64,000 bases of DNA from Paenibacillus soyae (lineage in GTDB: Bacteria > Bacillota > Bacilli > Paenibacillales > Paenibacillaceae): the NCBI RefSeq assembly GCF_024623455.1, contig NZ_JANIPJ010000021.1, positions 1 to 64,000 on the forward strand. The letters run 5' to 3'. Of this stretch, positions 1 to 8,441 are shown in pieces. The position numbers and the translations under genes are program-made. Every line of letters starts with the position of its first letter. Position 1 is the first letter of the stretch. The notes under the pieces were generated by a model that made no database searches, was not told where the DNA came from, and saw nothing but the letters and a program-made list of their open reading frames with translations.

Positions 1-32
1 CTTTACTGGTAGTTAGATTACAAGCGAGAAAA

Positions 33-58
33 GTCTGTCAAAAAACTTTTTGACAGAC
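33..58. terminator. Hairpin, possible terminator of an upstream gene
   Basis: Complementary arms GTCTGTCAAAA and TTTTTGACAGAC form a stem of about 11 bp with almost no loop. It probably ends a gene lying before the window. No coding region is supported between here and the first gene. Confidence 0.4.
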
Positions 59-215
59 CCTTATTCAAGTGCGTCAAAAACGTAGGAGCGACACAGACGC
101 TTGACAGGTTTCGTTCATATCAAGGGCCGTGAGTTCCGTAAGCCGTGTAAAACATCGGCAGAGTCATCCGCTATCGGGAGAGGTTATCGCCACGAGTTGA
201 CGGCGGCCTTATAAT

Positions 216-244
216 TTGCATGAAAGACGGAAATAAGCTATACT
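216..244 (+). promoter_or_regulatory. Sigma-A-like promoter of the first TetR gene
   Basis: TTGCAT at 216-221 and TATACT at 239-244 are separated by 17 bp. The predicted start point, near 251, lies directly beside the operator-like dyad at 258-271, which fits autoregulation by the TetR protein. Confidence 0.5.
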
Positions 245-257
245 GCTTGGTAGTTGT

Positions 258-271
258 AATTGATTAGTCAC
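258..271 (+). promoter_or_regulatory. TetR operator-like dyad, site 1
   Basis: The 14-mer AATTGATTAGTCAC and its flanks form an imperfect dyad of the type A-TGA-TA-TCA-T. Near-identical sequences occur before the next three genes (858-871, 898-917, 1924-1937, 3446-3459). This copy sits at the predicted transcription start, where a bound repressor would block the promoter. Confidence 0.55.
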
Positions 272-295
272 TAACTAGAGGGAGTGTTGGGGTAT

Positions 296-826
296 ATGGC
301 AAAGGATGAAAAAAGCAGCGTGAATCGAAAAGCCGAAATCATCTCGGCAGCGATTGAGGTATTTGCGGAAACGGGTTATTACCGCGCGACGACGGCACAG
401 GTTGCGGAAAGGGCGAAAATTTCTCAACCCTATGTGTTTCGTTTTTTTGCAACGAAGGAGGCGCTGCTGCTCAGCGCATTAGAGATTTCATGGGAAAGGA
501 TCCAACAATCCTTTCGAATGGTCGTGGAAAGCGCAGCAACCCCTGAGCAACTAGAAAGCGATTTGATTGAGGCATATAAGGAAATCTTAGTCTCCCATAT
601 GAATGAGACATATTTGCAAATGCAAGCGCAGACGATGCGTGAGGAGCCGATTCGGGAAGCGATGCGTAATGGCTTTCGGGAAGTGCGTCAAATCGTGTTG
701 AGTGCTTTTCGCGAGAAGGGCCTGCAAAATCCAGAGGATCGGACTTTCATGTTCCTTGCCAGGGGGATGTTGTGCAATATTTCATGGGCGCTTGATATGC
801 CGGAGCTCATCGAACGGGAACCTTAA
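296..826 (+). CDS. TetR/AcrR family transcriptional regulator
   Basis: A DNA-binding repressor of the TetR family, 176 residues. The N-terminal helix-turn-helix spans about residues 10-56, with the typical ATTAQVAERAKIS recognition region and the QPYVFRFFATKEAL segment. The ligand-binding C-terminal half is family-specific. ATG 296 is preferred over GTG 284 because the AGGGAG ribosome site at 278-283 would touch the GTG. It is the first gene of a block (dehydrogenase, DHA2 exporter, multicopper oxidase) in which every gene is preceded by a similar dyad, so it is probably the local repressor. It resembles the regulator at 53763-54296 closely in the HTH region. The inducer is unknown. Confidence 0.9.
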   Translation: MAKDEKSSVNRKAEIISAAIEVFAETGYYRATTAQVAERAKISQPYVFRFFATKEALLLSALEISWERIQQSFRMVVESAATPEQLESDLIEAYKEILVSHMNETYLQMQAQTMREEPIREAMRNGFREVRQIVLSAFREKGLQNPEDRTFMFLARGMLCNISWALDMPELIEREP

Positions 827-858
827 TATGGCGAAAGCCATAATTTGAAAAACAGTTA

Positions 859-887
859 TTGACCAATCACTAACACCGTGCTATATT
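859..887 (+). promoter_or_regulatory. Promoter of the NmrA-like dehydrogenase gene with overlapping operator
   Basis: TTGACC at 859-864 and TATATT at 882-887 have 17-bp spacing. The operator-like 14-mer ATTGACCAATCACT (858-871) covers the -35 box. A second, better dyad lies just downstream at 898-917. Confidence 0.55.
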
Positions 888-897
888 GTGTTTAACA

Positions 898-917
898 GTG
901 AGTAATTAATCAATCAC
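898..917 (+). promoter_or_regulatory. TetR operator-like palindrome, site 3
   Basis: The sequence GTGAGTAATTAATCAATCAC is a 20-bp palindrome with 3 mismatched pairs. It lies downstream of the predicted -10 box at 882-887 and is the most symmetric copy of the operator family in this block. Confidence 0.55.
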
Positions 918-946
918 TAACCAAAAAACTAATCGGGAGATGAAGA

Positions 947-1906
947 ATGATGAACAAAGCAATTGTTATTGGAGCTACAGGCGGCACAGGCGCGGTTATC
1001 GTATCTGAACTTGTAAAACGGGGAGTGCCGACGATTGCCTTCGGACGGTCTCGCCAAAAGCTAGAGGAACTTGCCAGCCAGTTAGGAAACCCTTCTTACC
1101 TGTTGCTTGCAATCGGGGATGCATTCCGGACGGATGATATTACGGCCGCGGCAGAAGATGCGGATGTACTATTCCATTGCGCGAACGTCCCTTACAACGA
1201 GATGGCGACCAAGTTGATTCCTCTCGGGGAATCCATAATGGAAGCAGCCGACCGACTGAGCTTGAAGGTAGTCGTCATTGATGGAATCTACCCCTATGGA
1301 CGAAGACAAATGGAACGCGTGACCGAGGATCATCCTAAGCAGCCTCATACGAAGAAGGGAAAAGTGCGGCTTGCCTTTGAGCAGATGATCTTTAGCAGCA
1401 GATGGAGCAAGGCACGCCCAATGATTGTACGCCTTCCGGATTATTATGGGCCAACCGCCAATCAAGCTTCGTATTTAGGCGGAACGCTCGAAGCAATCGC
1501 AGCTGGGAAAATGGCGTTTTTCGTAGGGAATATGAAAACGCCGCGTGAATACGTGTATCTGCCTGACGCGGCAATCATGATTGCGGAGCTTGCGGGACGC
1601 GAGCAGGCTTATGGGCAGAACTGGAATATTCCTGGTTCGGACATTATCTCCGGCCGCGAGATTGTCCGTATTGCCCAACAGGCAAGCGGCATGAATAAGC
1701 CCGTCATTGCCCTCGGGAAGGTTGGACTATCGCTACTGGGATTATTCGTTCCCGTCATGAAAGAGGTTGTGGAAATGCTGTACTTAACGGAAGAACCGCT
1801 GCGCTTAAGCGGGGAGAAGTACCGGCGCCATATCGGGGCTATTCCGGCTACCAGACCTGAGGTTGGCATTGCGGCGACCATTCGAGAATTGCAGAAAAAG
1901 AAGTGA
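947..1906 (+). CDS. NAD(P)-dependent epimerase/dehydratase, NmrA-like SDR
   Basis: An atypical short-chain dehydrogenase of 319 residues. The N-terminal Rossmann nucleotide site GATGGTGAVI is at about residues 9-18. A YG-x-R stretch around residue 123 sits where extended SDRs carry the catalytic Tyr. The protein probably acts on a sugar nucleotide, quinone or other small carbonyl substrate, which cannot be told from sequence. GGGAGATG at 935-942 is the ribosome site; ATG 947 and ATG 950 are both possible starts. It has its own promoter and two operator-like dyads, so it seems to be induced with the flanking TetR, exporter and oxidase genes. Confidence 0.8.
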   Translation: MMNKAIVIGATGGTGAVIVSELVKRGVPTIAFGRSRQKLEELASQLGNPSYLLLAIGDAFRTDDITAAAEDADVLFHCANVPYNEMATKLIPLGESIMEAADRLSLKVVVIDGIYPYGRRQMERVTEDHPKQPHTKKGKVRLAFEQMIFSSRWSKARPMIVRLPDYYGPTANQASYLGGTLEAIAAGKMAFFVGNMKTPREYVYLPDAAIMIAELAGREQAYGQNWNIPGSDIISGREIVRIAQQASGMNKPVIALGKVGLSLLGLFVPVMKEVVEMLYLTEEPLRLSGEKYRRHIGAIPATRPEVGIAATIRELQKKK

Positions 1907-1923
1907 TATTTTAATGTCTAGTA

Positions 1924-1937
1924 ATTGATTGATCACT
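1924..1937 (+). promoter_or_regulatory. TetR operator-like dyad, site 4
   Basis: The 14-mer ATTGATTGATCACT lies in the 62-bp gap between the dehydrogenase stop and the exporter start. It matches the other dyads of this block. No clear promoter with standard spacing accompanies it. Confidence 0.5.
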
Positions 1938-1968
1938 CAAAAAATAGTAGATGAGGAGTAACATTATC

Positions 1969-3399
1969 ATGACAGTAATGGCTCAATCGTTAAAGGAATT
2001 ACCAGGGGCAATGTCCTATCGATGGTGGGCATTGATCGCACTCGCATTGGCCCAATTCTTGGTCGTGCTAGACGCTTCCATCGTGAATATTGCGCTTCCC
2101 GCGATAGGCTCCGAACTCCACTTGGGAACCAATATGCTCGGCTGGGTTATTACGGCTTATGTGTTGCCGTTTGGCGGACTGCTTCTACTAGGCGGCAGGC
2201 TGTCTGACCGGTTTGGGCATCGGAGATTGTTTATTGCCGGCGTTGGCGGCTTCACCGTCGCTTCGGCGGCCGCGGGAGTGTCTATATCTGGGGAGTGGTT
2301 GTTAGTCGCCAGAGCGGTTCAAGGCACCTCGGCCGCCCTCCTGGCACCGGCCGCACTCGCTCTCCTAACCAAACTGTTTGCAGATCCGAAGGACCGGGCG
2401 AAAGCATTGGGCATCTGGGGGGCAGTCGCGGGTATCGGAAGCGCGGCGGGTGTTTTATTGGGCGGAGTTCTAACCTCCTCCTTAGGCTGGTCATCGGTAT
2501 TTTTCGTGAACGTTCCCGTCGGTGTTCTGATCATGGCGGCAGTGCCTTTCTTAATCTCTAAAGATGCTCCTAGCGAGCGCACTGGCTTGGATATGACGGG
2601 TGCGGCAGCTGTGACCGCTGCCATAACGGCACTGGTCGCCGCACTCGCCGGAACGGAACGCGTCGGTTGGTCATCGCCTCAGACGCTGATATTAGCGGGC
2701 GCGGCTGTTATTCTGCTCTCTTTGTTCATCTTCTTGGAGAAACGGGTGGCAAATCCCCTCATGCCGCTGTCCATCTTCCGCAATCGATGGGTGACTGGCG
2801 GCAATCTGGCGATGTTCCTCATAGGGGGCGCGACTACGGCATTATTCTTTGCACTCTCCGTTTATATGCAACAGGTGCTGCGCTATGACGCGATGAAAGC
2901 AGGCCTTACTCAGCTTCCCATGGCAGGTGCTTTGGTTGCGATCGCGGGCGTTGTCCCTGCCATAGTCAAAGCATTCGGGACACGCCGCCCGCTGGCTGCC
3001 TCTCTAATTTTGCTGGCGGCAGGCCTCATATGGCTTTCTTTTGCGCCAATCAATGCTGCATTCACTATTCACTTGCTTGGTCCTTCCTTGCTGATTGGAG
3101 TCGGATTGGGCGGCGCATTCGTTTCCGGGACGGAGGCTGCGGTACACGGAGTGGACGATGACGAAGCAGGGCTTGCAAGCGGCTTAGTGAATACGAGCCA
3201 ACAAATCGGCGGAGCAATTGGCATCGCGGTTTTAACAGCTTTATCCTCAGCCAGGACGGAAAGCCTGCTTGAGCAGGGCGTTTCGCAACCGCAAGCGTTG
3301 ACGAGCGGCTTCGCTTGGGTGTTCCTGGGTGCTGCCGCATTGGCGATCCTGGGTGCAAGCGTTGTTCTTACCGTCATTCCGGCCCTAAAGAAGCAGTAA
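1969..3399 (+). CDS. DHA2-type MFS drug exporter (14 TM)
   Basis: A major facilitator exporter of the EmrB/QacA (DHA2) family, 476 residues, with about 14 hydrophobic segments. It should expel a lipophilic compound by proton antiport. The N-terminal helix carries the VVLDASIVNIALPAI motif of TM1 with its conserved Asp, followed by the LGGRLSDRFGHRR loop between TM2 and TM3 and a motif-C-like GSAAGVLLGGVL segment. ATG 1969 is chosen because GAGGAG at 1953-1957 sits 10-11 nt upstream; ATG 1951 overlaps that site. It is the probable efflux arm of the TetR-controlled block. It is paralogous in type to the exporter at 54423-55829. Confidence 0.9.
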   Translation: MTVMAQSLKELPGAMSYRWWALIALALAQFLVVLDASIVNIALPAIGSELHLGTNMLGWVITAYVLPFGGLLLLGGRLSDRFGHRRLFIAGVGGFTVASAAAGVSISGEWLLVARAVQGTSAALLAPAALALLTKLFADPKDRAKALGIWGAVAGIGSAAGVLLGGVLTSSLGWSSVFFVNVPVGVLIMAAVPFLISKDAPSERTGLDMTGAAAVTAAITALVAALAGTERVGWSSPQTLILAGAAVILLSLFIFLEKRVANPLMPLSIFRNRWVTGGNLAMFLIGGATTALFFALSVYMQQVLRYDAMKAGLTQLPMAGALVAIAGVVPAIVKAFGTRRPLAASLILLAAGLIWLSFAPINAAFTIHLLGPSLLIGVGLGGAFVSGTEAAVHGVDDDEAGLASGLVNTSQQIGGAIGIAVLTALSSARTESLLEQGVSQPQALTSGFAWVFLGAAALAILGASVVLTVIPALKKQ

Positions 3400-3445
3400 T
3401 TTGAACCATAATGCTTTATCGCCTAATTACCCATAGTTTTAAGTA

Positions 3446-3459
3446 ATGGATTGATCAAT
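3446..3459 (+). promoter_or_regulatory. TetR operator-like dyad, site 5
   Basis: The 14-mer ATGGATTGATCAAT precedes the multicopper oxidase gene by 20 bp. It conforms to the A-TGA-TG-TCA-T pattern of the block. Confidence 0.5.
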
Positions 3460-3478
3460 AAACACAAGGAGTCGGATT

Positions 3479-4936
3479 ATGCGACAATGGACATGGAAAG
3501 GTAAAACCGGAATCGCCGGCCTAGCAGTGGTCATTCTGTTGGGGAGCGTCATTCTCACGTATTTTTGGCAAATGCGATTGCAAAAACCGTTTGAAGTCAA
3601 TATGGCTGCTATGCATCATATGGGCGGCATGAACGGGCATGATCATGGAACCATGCATGATGCAGCTGCCACAGGGTGCGAAGCGATTACCGAGAAAGCT
3701 GGAAATGAGCCTGTACGTGAATATTATCTTACAGCCGCACAACACGAGAATAAATTAGATAATGGGCAAACCGAGCTGGTATGGACCTTCAATGGCCTTA
3801 CGCCCGGTCCGGAAATACGAGTGACAGAGGGAGAAAGACTTCGTATCGTGCTGAAGAATACAGACATAAAGGAGGGCGTCACTATCCACTGGCATGGGAT
3901 CATCCTCCCCTGTTCGCAGGATGGCGTAGCCGGAGTAACGCAAGAAGCGGTTAAGCCCGGGGAGCAGTTTACGTATGAATTCATTGCCGACCATCCGGGT
4001 ACCTACTGGTATCATTCCCATCAAGCCAGCTCGGTACAGGTCGAGAAGGGCTTGCTCGGAAAGCTCATAGTCGAGCCTCTGAAGAAACGCTCTGAGTACG
4101 AACAAGAGGAGACTCTTCTTATCCAGCAATTGAACGGAACATGGCTCATGAACGGTTCAACCAAAGGCGTAACTATCCAGGCAAGCCCCGGAAGCACGGT
4201 TCGGCTACGAATGGTCAATGCAGCGAACGAAACGGAAACAATAAGCGTGAACGGGGCAGCTTACCGTATTATCGCCATGGATGGCCATGACCTTCGCGAG
4301 CCGGGGGTACTGGAAAATGTTCAATTCCAAATAGCGGCGGGGCAACGCTACGATCTGCTGTTGCAGATGCCACAAGAAGGCAAGGTGATCGTCGCTAACG
4401 ATTCCGGTTTGAGGGCGGTACTGGGAGCAGGGAGCGATCCTAAGTCTCGTTCCGATTACTCGCTGTTCGACTGGACGAATTACGGAGCACCGGATCCGCT
4501 TGCCCCTGTCGGGAACCTGATCATCGATAAGAGCTTTACACTCGAGCTTGGTCAAACGCTGTTCGTCAAATCGATTAACGGCAAGAGCTTTCATGAAATC
4601 CCCCCGATCGTCGTGAAAGAAGGTGAGCGGGTGAAGCTTACGATTATCAACAATGGGGGAGGCGATCATCCTTTTCATCTGCATGGGCACGTCTTTCAGG
4701 TTTTAAGCCGAAATGGCCGCCCGCTGACCGGTAGCCCTATTATTCTAGATACCCTGGCAACGCAAGAAGGCGAATTCTATGAGGTATATGTGAAGGCGGA
4801 TAACCCGGGCTTGTGGATGATGCATTGCCATAATCTAAGACATTCCTCCATGGGGATGAGCATGATGTTCAATTATGAAGGTATCTCAACACTGTACCGA
4901 GTCGGGACCAGATCAGGGAATTTACCGGATTTATAA
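3479..4936 (+). CDS. Membrane-anchored multicopper oxidase (laccase-like)
   Basis: A 485-residue multicopper oxidase. One N-terminal membrane segment (about residues 10-30) anchors it outside the cell. All four copper-binding histidine clusters are visible: HWHG (137-140), YHSHQ (178-182), HPFHLHGH (397-404) and HCHNLRHSSMGM (449-460). In the last, Cys450, His455 and Met460 complete the type 1 site. Such enzymes oxidise phenols or metal ions while reducing oxygen to water. A Met/His-rich stretch (about 42-60) between anchor and core may bind copper. An operator-like dyad and an AAGGAG site precede it. Placement with a TetR-controlled exporter suggests detoxification of an aromatic or redox-active compound, but a role in copper tolerance is equally possible. 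Confidence 0.9.
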   Translation: MRQWTWKGKTGIAGLAVVILLGSVILTYFWQMRLQKPFEVNMAAMHHMGGMNGHDHGTMHDAAATGCEAITEKAGNEPVREYYLTAAQHENKLDNGQTELVWTFNGLTPGPEIRVTEGERLRIVLKNTDIKEGVTIHWHGIILPCSQDGVAGVTQEAVKPGEQFTYEFIADHPGTYWYHSHQASSVQVEKGLLGKLIVEPLKKRSEYEQEETLLIQQLNGTWLMNGSTKGVTIQASPGSTVRLRMVNAANETETISVNGAAYRIIAMDGHDLREPGVLENVQFQIAAGQRYDLLLQMPQEGKVIVANDSGLRAVLGAGSDPKSRSDYSLFDWTNYGAPDPLAPVGNLIIDKSFTLELGQTLFVKSINGKSFHEIPPIVVKEGERVKLTIINNGGGDHPFHLHGHVFQVLSRNGRPLTGSPIILDTLATQEGEFYEVYVKADNPGLWMMHCHNLRHSSMGMSMMFNYEGISTLYRVGTRSGNLPDL

Positions 4937-5053
4937 GGTGAAGCATCCACCAAGCGTCGTATCCCGCCTCAAATGCTGCAGGGGTTGCTTTAGAGGGTGA
5001 AATAAAGGGGATGACTGGGAATGCAATGAAGAATGGCTTGGAGCAAGAATAAA

Positions 5054-5107
5054 ACAGTGGCAGTCTAGGACTTTAATTTCCAGGTCCATGACTGCCACTG
5101 TCTTTTC
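5054..5107. terminator. Strong hairpin between convergent genes
   Basis: Arms ACAGTGGCAGTC (5054-5065) and GACTGCCACTGT (5090-5101) pair perfectly, and an inner GGAC/GTCC pair extends the stem. TCTTTTCGTTT follows on the + strand. It ends the multicopper oxidase transcript and may also serve the converging c-di-GMP gene. Confidence 0.8.
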
Positions 5108-5154
5108 GTTTGGTATAATCCAATCTTATAATTTCTTTCGAACAGAAGAATAGG

Positions 5155-7578
5155 TTACACTTCACGCTTCATCTTGAGAAACGCCTCCACCAGCTCGTCC
5201 GCCGGCAGCGGCTTGCTGAAGTAATAGCCCTGAATCTCCTTGCAGTCGTTCGCCATCAGCACGTCGAGCTGCTCCTTCGTCTCGATGCCTTCCGCGATGA
5301 CGTCCATCTTGAGATGCTGCGCCATCGAGATGATCGTGGCGACGATCGCCTTGTCGTTCGGATTTTCCGTTATGTCGCGGATGAAGGAACGGTCGATCTT
5401 CAGCTTATGAATAGGCAGCAGCTTCAGATAGCTGAGCGAACTGTAGCCCGTGCCGAAATCGTCGAGGCTGATCCGTATGCCGCACTCGCTCAGCTCGTTC
5501 AGAATGCTGGTCGAGGTGCCGGGGTCCATCATCATGCTTTCGGTAATCTCGAGCTCCAAATATTGCGGAGCCAGCCCCGTCTCTTCCAGAATCGATTGAA
5601 TATATGAGCTCAAATTCGGCTGATGAAACTGCTGCGAGGACAGATTAACGGAAACCGGAATAAGCGGACCTCCCGCCTCGTGCCACTCCTTCATCTGCCG
5701 GCATGCTTCTCTAAGCACCCAGCTCCCGAGCTCGTAAATAATGCCCGTCTCCTCCGCGATGGGGATGAAGATGCCCGGAGATACGACGCCCCGGCTCGGA
5801 TGCCGCCATCGCACCAGCGCTTCTACCCCGACGATCTGGTTATCGGTCGCGCGGAATTGAGGCTGGTAGTGCAGAAAAAATTCGTTCAACGATAAGGCTT
5901 TGCGCAAATAGCCCTCCAGTTCGATTTTCTCCTGAAGCTTCGTGTGAAGATCGCTGGAATAAAATTTGAAGCCGTTTTTCCCGTTCTTCTTCACTTCGTA
6001 CATCGCCGTGTCCGCGTTCTTCAGCAGCTGCACCGCATCCCCGCCGTCGCCCGGGTACAGCGCGATCCCGATGCTCGCCGTCACGTAGAAATCATTGTCC
6101 TTAAGACGATAGGGATGGCTGATCGAACGGATAATCCTCTCCGCGAGCTCCGCCAGCTCATCGTTTCTGTATTTGCCGTCGCAGAGCAGCGTGAATTCGT
6201 CCCCGCCCATTCGAGCCAGCGTCACGTCCATTCCTTCGATGCAGCTGCCGATCCGCTTGCTGACTTCCCTTAGGAAAAGATCCCCGTACATGTGGCCCAG
6301 CGAATCGTTGATCAGCTTGAACCGGTCGATGTCCATGACCATGACGGCGAACCGCTGCGGGTTTCCTTCGATTTTCTCCGCAAGCAGGCTGTTAAACATC
6401 CTTCTGTTGGGAAGGCCCGTCAATTCGTCATGGAGCGCCTGATGCTGGATTCTCTCCTTGGCGCGTTTCTCATCCGTAATATCCCGGGCCATAATGTAAT
6501 TGCCGACAACCTTGTCTTCGATAACTACCGGCACGTTAATGACCTGCAGGTCGACGCGATTCCCGTTCTGGTGCGTAACGGCCGTCTCGTAATTTTGGAT
6601 ACTGCCGCCGAAGGAGCGCATGAACATCTCTCTCGTCCGCTCCCGCTCCTCCTCGACGATATAAGGCAGGATCTGATCCACGCCCTGATTCACGAGCGTC
6701 TCGCCGGTCAGCCCCGTAAGCTTTGTCATCGCGGGGTTAAAGGCCATGATTCGATAATTCAGATCGACGGTCATAATGCCGTCCTGATTGTTGTCGAAGA
6801 GCGACTTGTACCACATAAAGCCGGCTTGGATCTCCGAATCCTTGCGCGAGAAGCGGTTGGAGATAAAGATGCCGAGCAGCGACAGCCCCAGCGTCAGAAG
6901 CGTGCCGCTTGTGATGAAATAAGCCAGCCACTTCTGATCCAGAACGATGCCCGCCGTGGTATGGTATTTGGCGCCAAAATAAAAATTAGCCGCGAACATT
7001 CCCGTATAATGCATGCCGACAACGGCCGCGCCCATGATGAGGGCGCTAATCGCTTTCTTCCACACCTGCCACTTATCGTTCTCCTTGCGGAAGTAGAACG
7101 ACAGCCAGAACGCCACAATAGCCGCGACGATGGCGATCACTACCGACAGTCCCACGTAATACGGATTATAGTCAATATCGATCAGCATGGCGTCCATTCC
7201 GATATAATGCATCGCGACGATGCCCGCCGCGAGCAGAAGGCCCCCGCCGATCAGCTGCCTGACATTTAGCTCGTTCCGCCCCACGATCGCCAGCGAGACG
7301 AAGGAACCGGCAATCGCGGCGATAACGGATACGATGATCGTCACGAGATCATAAGCAACCGGCACATGCAAGGAGAACGCAAGCATCCCGACGAAATGCA
7401 TCGACCAAATGCCCATCCCCATCGCCGCGGCCCCGAACAGCAGCCACAACCATCGGAATTTTCCCGAGGACGAGCCGATTCTCCCGACAAGGTCGAGAAC
7501 CGTGTAGGACGCGACAACCGCCACCACGTATGAGAAAACGACTAACGCCCCGTCGTATGTACCGTGCACATGCTCCAT
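5155..7578 (-). CDS. MHYT-PAS-GGDEF-EAL cyclic di-GMP enzyme
   Basis: A membrane sensor of 807 residues that should make and/or break cyclic di-GMP. Residues 1-250 are an MHYT domain with MHFVGM, MHYIGM and MHYTGM motifs in transmembrane helices; such domains are proposed to bind copper and sense O2, CO or NO. A PAS domain follows (about 260-380), then GGDEF (about 385-545) with an intact GGDEF motif, and EAL (about 555-800) with intact EALVRW and DDFGTGYSS. The inhibitory RxxD site normally just before GGDEF reads EGMD here, so product inhibition may be lost. Both catalytic motifs look functional, so the net direction cannot be predicted. The same window holds a c-di-GMP riboswitch at about 31.8 kb, a possible target of its output. 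Confidence 0.95.
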   Translation of the reverse strand: MEHVHGTYDGALVVFSYVVAVVASYTVLDLVGRIGSSSGKFRWLWLLFGAAAMGMGIWSMHFVGMLAFSLHVPVAYDLVTIIVSVIAAIAGSFVSLAIVGRNELNVRQLIGGGLLLAAGIVAMHYIGMDAMLIDIDYNPYYVGLSVVIAIVAAIVAFWLSFYFRKENDKWQVWKKAISALIMGAAVVGMHYTGMFAANFYFGAKYHTTAGIVLDQKWLAYFITSGTLLTLGLSLLGIFISNRFSRKDSEIQAGFMWYKSLFDNNQDGIMTVDLNYRIMAFNPAMTKLTGLTGETLVNQGVDQILPYIVEEERERTREMFMRSFGGSIQNYETAVTHQNGNRVDLQVINVPVVIEDKVVGNYIMARDITDEKRAKERIQHQALHDELTGLPNRRMFNSLLAEKIEGNPQRFAVMVMDIDRFKLINDSLGHMYGDLFLREVSKRIGSCIEGMDVTLARMGGDEFTLLCDGKYRNDELAELAERIIRSISHPYRLKDNDFYVTASIGIALYPGDGGDAVQLLKNADTAMYEVKKNGKNGFKFYSSDLHTKLQEKIELEGYLRKALSLNEFFLHYQPQFRATDNQIVGVEALVRWRHPSRGVVSPGIFIPIAEETGIIYELGSWVLREACRQMKEWHEAGGPLIPVSVNLSSQQFHQPNLSSYIQSILEETGLAPQYLELEITESMMMDPGTSTSILNELSECGIRISLDDFGTGYSSLSYLKLLPIHKLKIDRSFIRDITENPNDKAIVATIISMAQHLKMDVIAEGIETKEQLDVLMANDCKEIQGYYFSKPLPADELVEAFLKMKREV

Positions 7579-7946
7579 GAATGATTTCCTCTTTTCTATA
7601 GATGTCTATTGATGGATGAGGTCAGAAGAAAACGTCGCTCACGACTGATTTCGACACAAACTGACAAATACTCTTCCCTATATTTTCGGCTGACCGCCTG
7701 CATTTTTGAATAGTTCTTTTGTACGAAGGGGCTTCGCATTTATGAAATAAATTCAAATTGTCGTATTATGTCGAATCGCGGTTTATCGTGGATAAGTTCA
7801 AGCTGCAGCACAACGCGAAGAGCCGCCGTCCAAGGGAATCTATTCCCATGAACGGCGGCTCTCTTTCATTCCTATCGATAGGACGCAAAGGCGGATGAAA
7901 CGCGCGAGAAGCGTATTCGGCCGTTGTCGGGAACTCCGAGGCATGT
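7579..7946. other. Intergenic region, 368 bp, no gene seen
   Basis: It holds the 5' region of the c-di-GMP gene (read leftwards) and the hairpin at 7819-7868. A GGACGCAAAG string at 7881-7890 recalls the c-di-GMP-I riboswitch core but lacks the rest of the fold. No supported ORF is present. Confidence 0.6.
7819..7868 (+). terminator. Long hairpin, terminator-like
   Basis: Arms AGAGCCGCCGT (7819-7829) and ACGGCGGCTCT (7852-7862) enclose an inner GGGAAT/ATTCCC pair, and CTTTCATT follows on the + strand. No + strand gene is recognisable upstream, so its purpose is unclear; it may isolate the neighbouring transcripts. Confidence 0.5.
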
Positions 7947-8441
7947 TTAGCTTTCCCGTACTTCGTTTTCCCCCATACGTCCTACCGCCATCGCTTCATG
8001 CTCCCATAAGAGCTGGCTCACCCAATCCGCTCGTTCCGGCTCGCATTCGATCATGACCGTAAGCTCCGGACGTCGTCCCGCGCGCGCCTTGCCATTGCGT
8101 TTTCGCAAGTGCTTCTGTTTCTTCTTCATGCAAAGGGCGGCAATAAAAAATGTAATGAGTCCCCCGCCGAAGGCGAAGATCAAACCCCATAACAGAGGCC
8201 CCAGCCGGTTCGAGAAGCCGATGCTGGTCCCGATGACGCCGAGGGCGGTCGCCACGGCGATGCCGATCTCGAACGCTTTCTCCTGAATCGTTCCCGTCTG
8301 CGAAGGAATCGAAGCTTTGATATTCTCGCTTCCGCTCATAGGCACGACGACAATTCGACTAGACTGGATGCCGTGATGCTCCAAGAGAGTGAGCGCCGTC
8401 TCCAATTCCATCGTCTGCATGAACGATCCGATCACGATCAT
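7947..8441 (-). CDS. Small two-TM protein, second gene of membrane cassette A
   Basis: A 164-residue protein of unknown function. The N-terminal 45 residues look like a small alpha/beta fold. Two Gly-rich transmembrane helices follow at about 57-80 and 84-105, then a basic loop and a C-terminal alpha/beta segment ending in LLWEHEAMAVGRM. It is a paralogue of the protein at 27979-28437, which keeps the same layout and the LWEH-A motif. Its start codon overlaps the stop of the upstream gene (TAATG), so the two are translationally coupled. The layout recalls general-stress 17M-like or DUF1269-like proteins, but I cannot assign a family. Confidence 0.75.
   Translation of the reverse strand: MIVIGSFMQTMELETALTLLEHHGIQSSRIVVVPMSGSENIKASIPSQTGTIQEKAFEIGIAVATALGVIGTSIGFSNRLGPLLWGLIFAFGGGLITFFIAALCMKKKQKHLRKRNGKARAGRRPELTVMIECEPERADWVSQLLWEHEAMAVGRMGENEVRES

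Noticed and set aside
1-283. A gene at the left edge of the window
   Set aside because: No frame with a start and ribosome site is seen; only a hairpin and a promoter are supported.
7872-7900. Possible second c-di-GMP riboswitch at the GGACGCAAAG string
   Set aside because: The upstream GCAAA, GAAA tetraloop and closing stem are absent, and no gene follows in that orientation.
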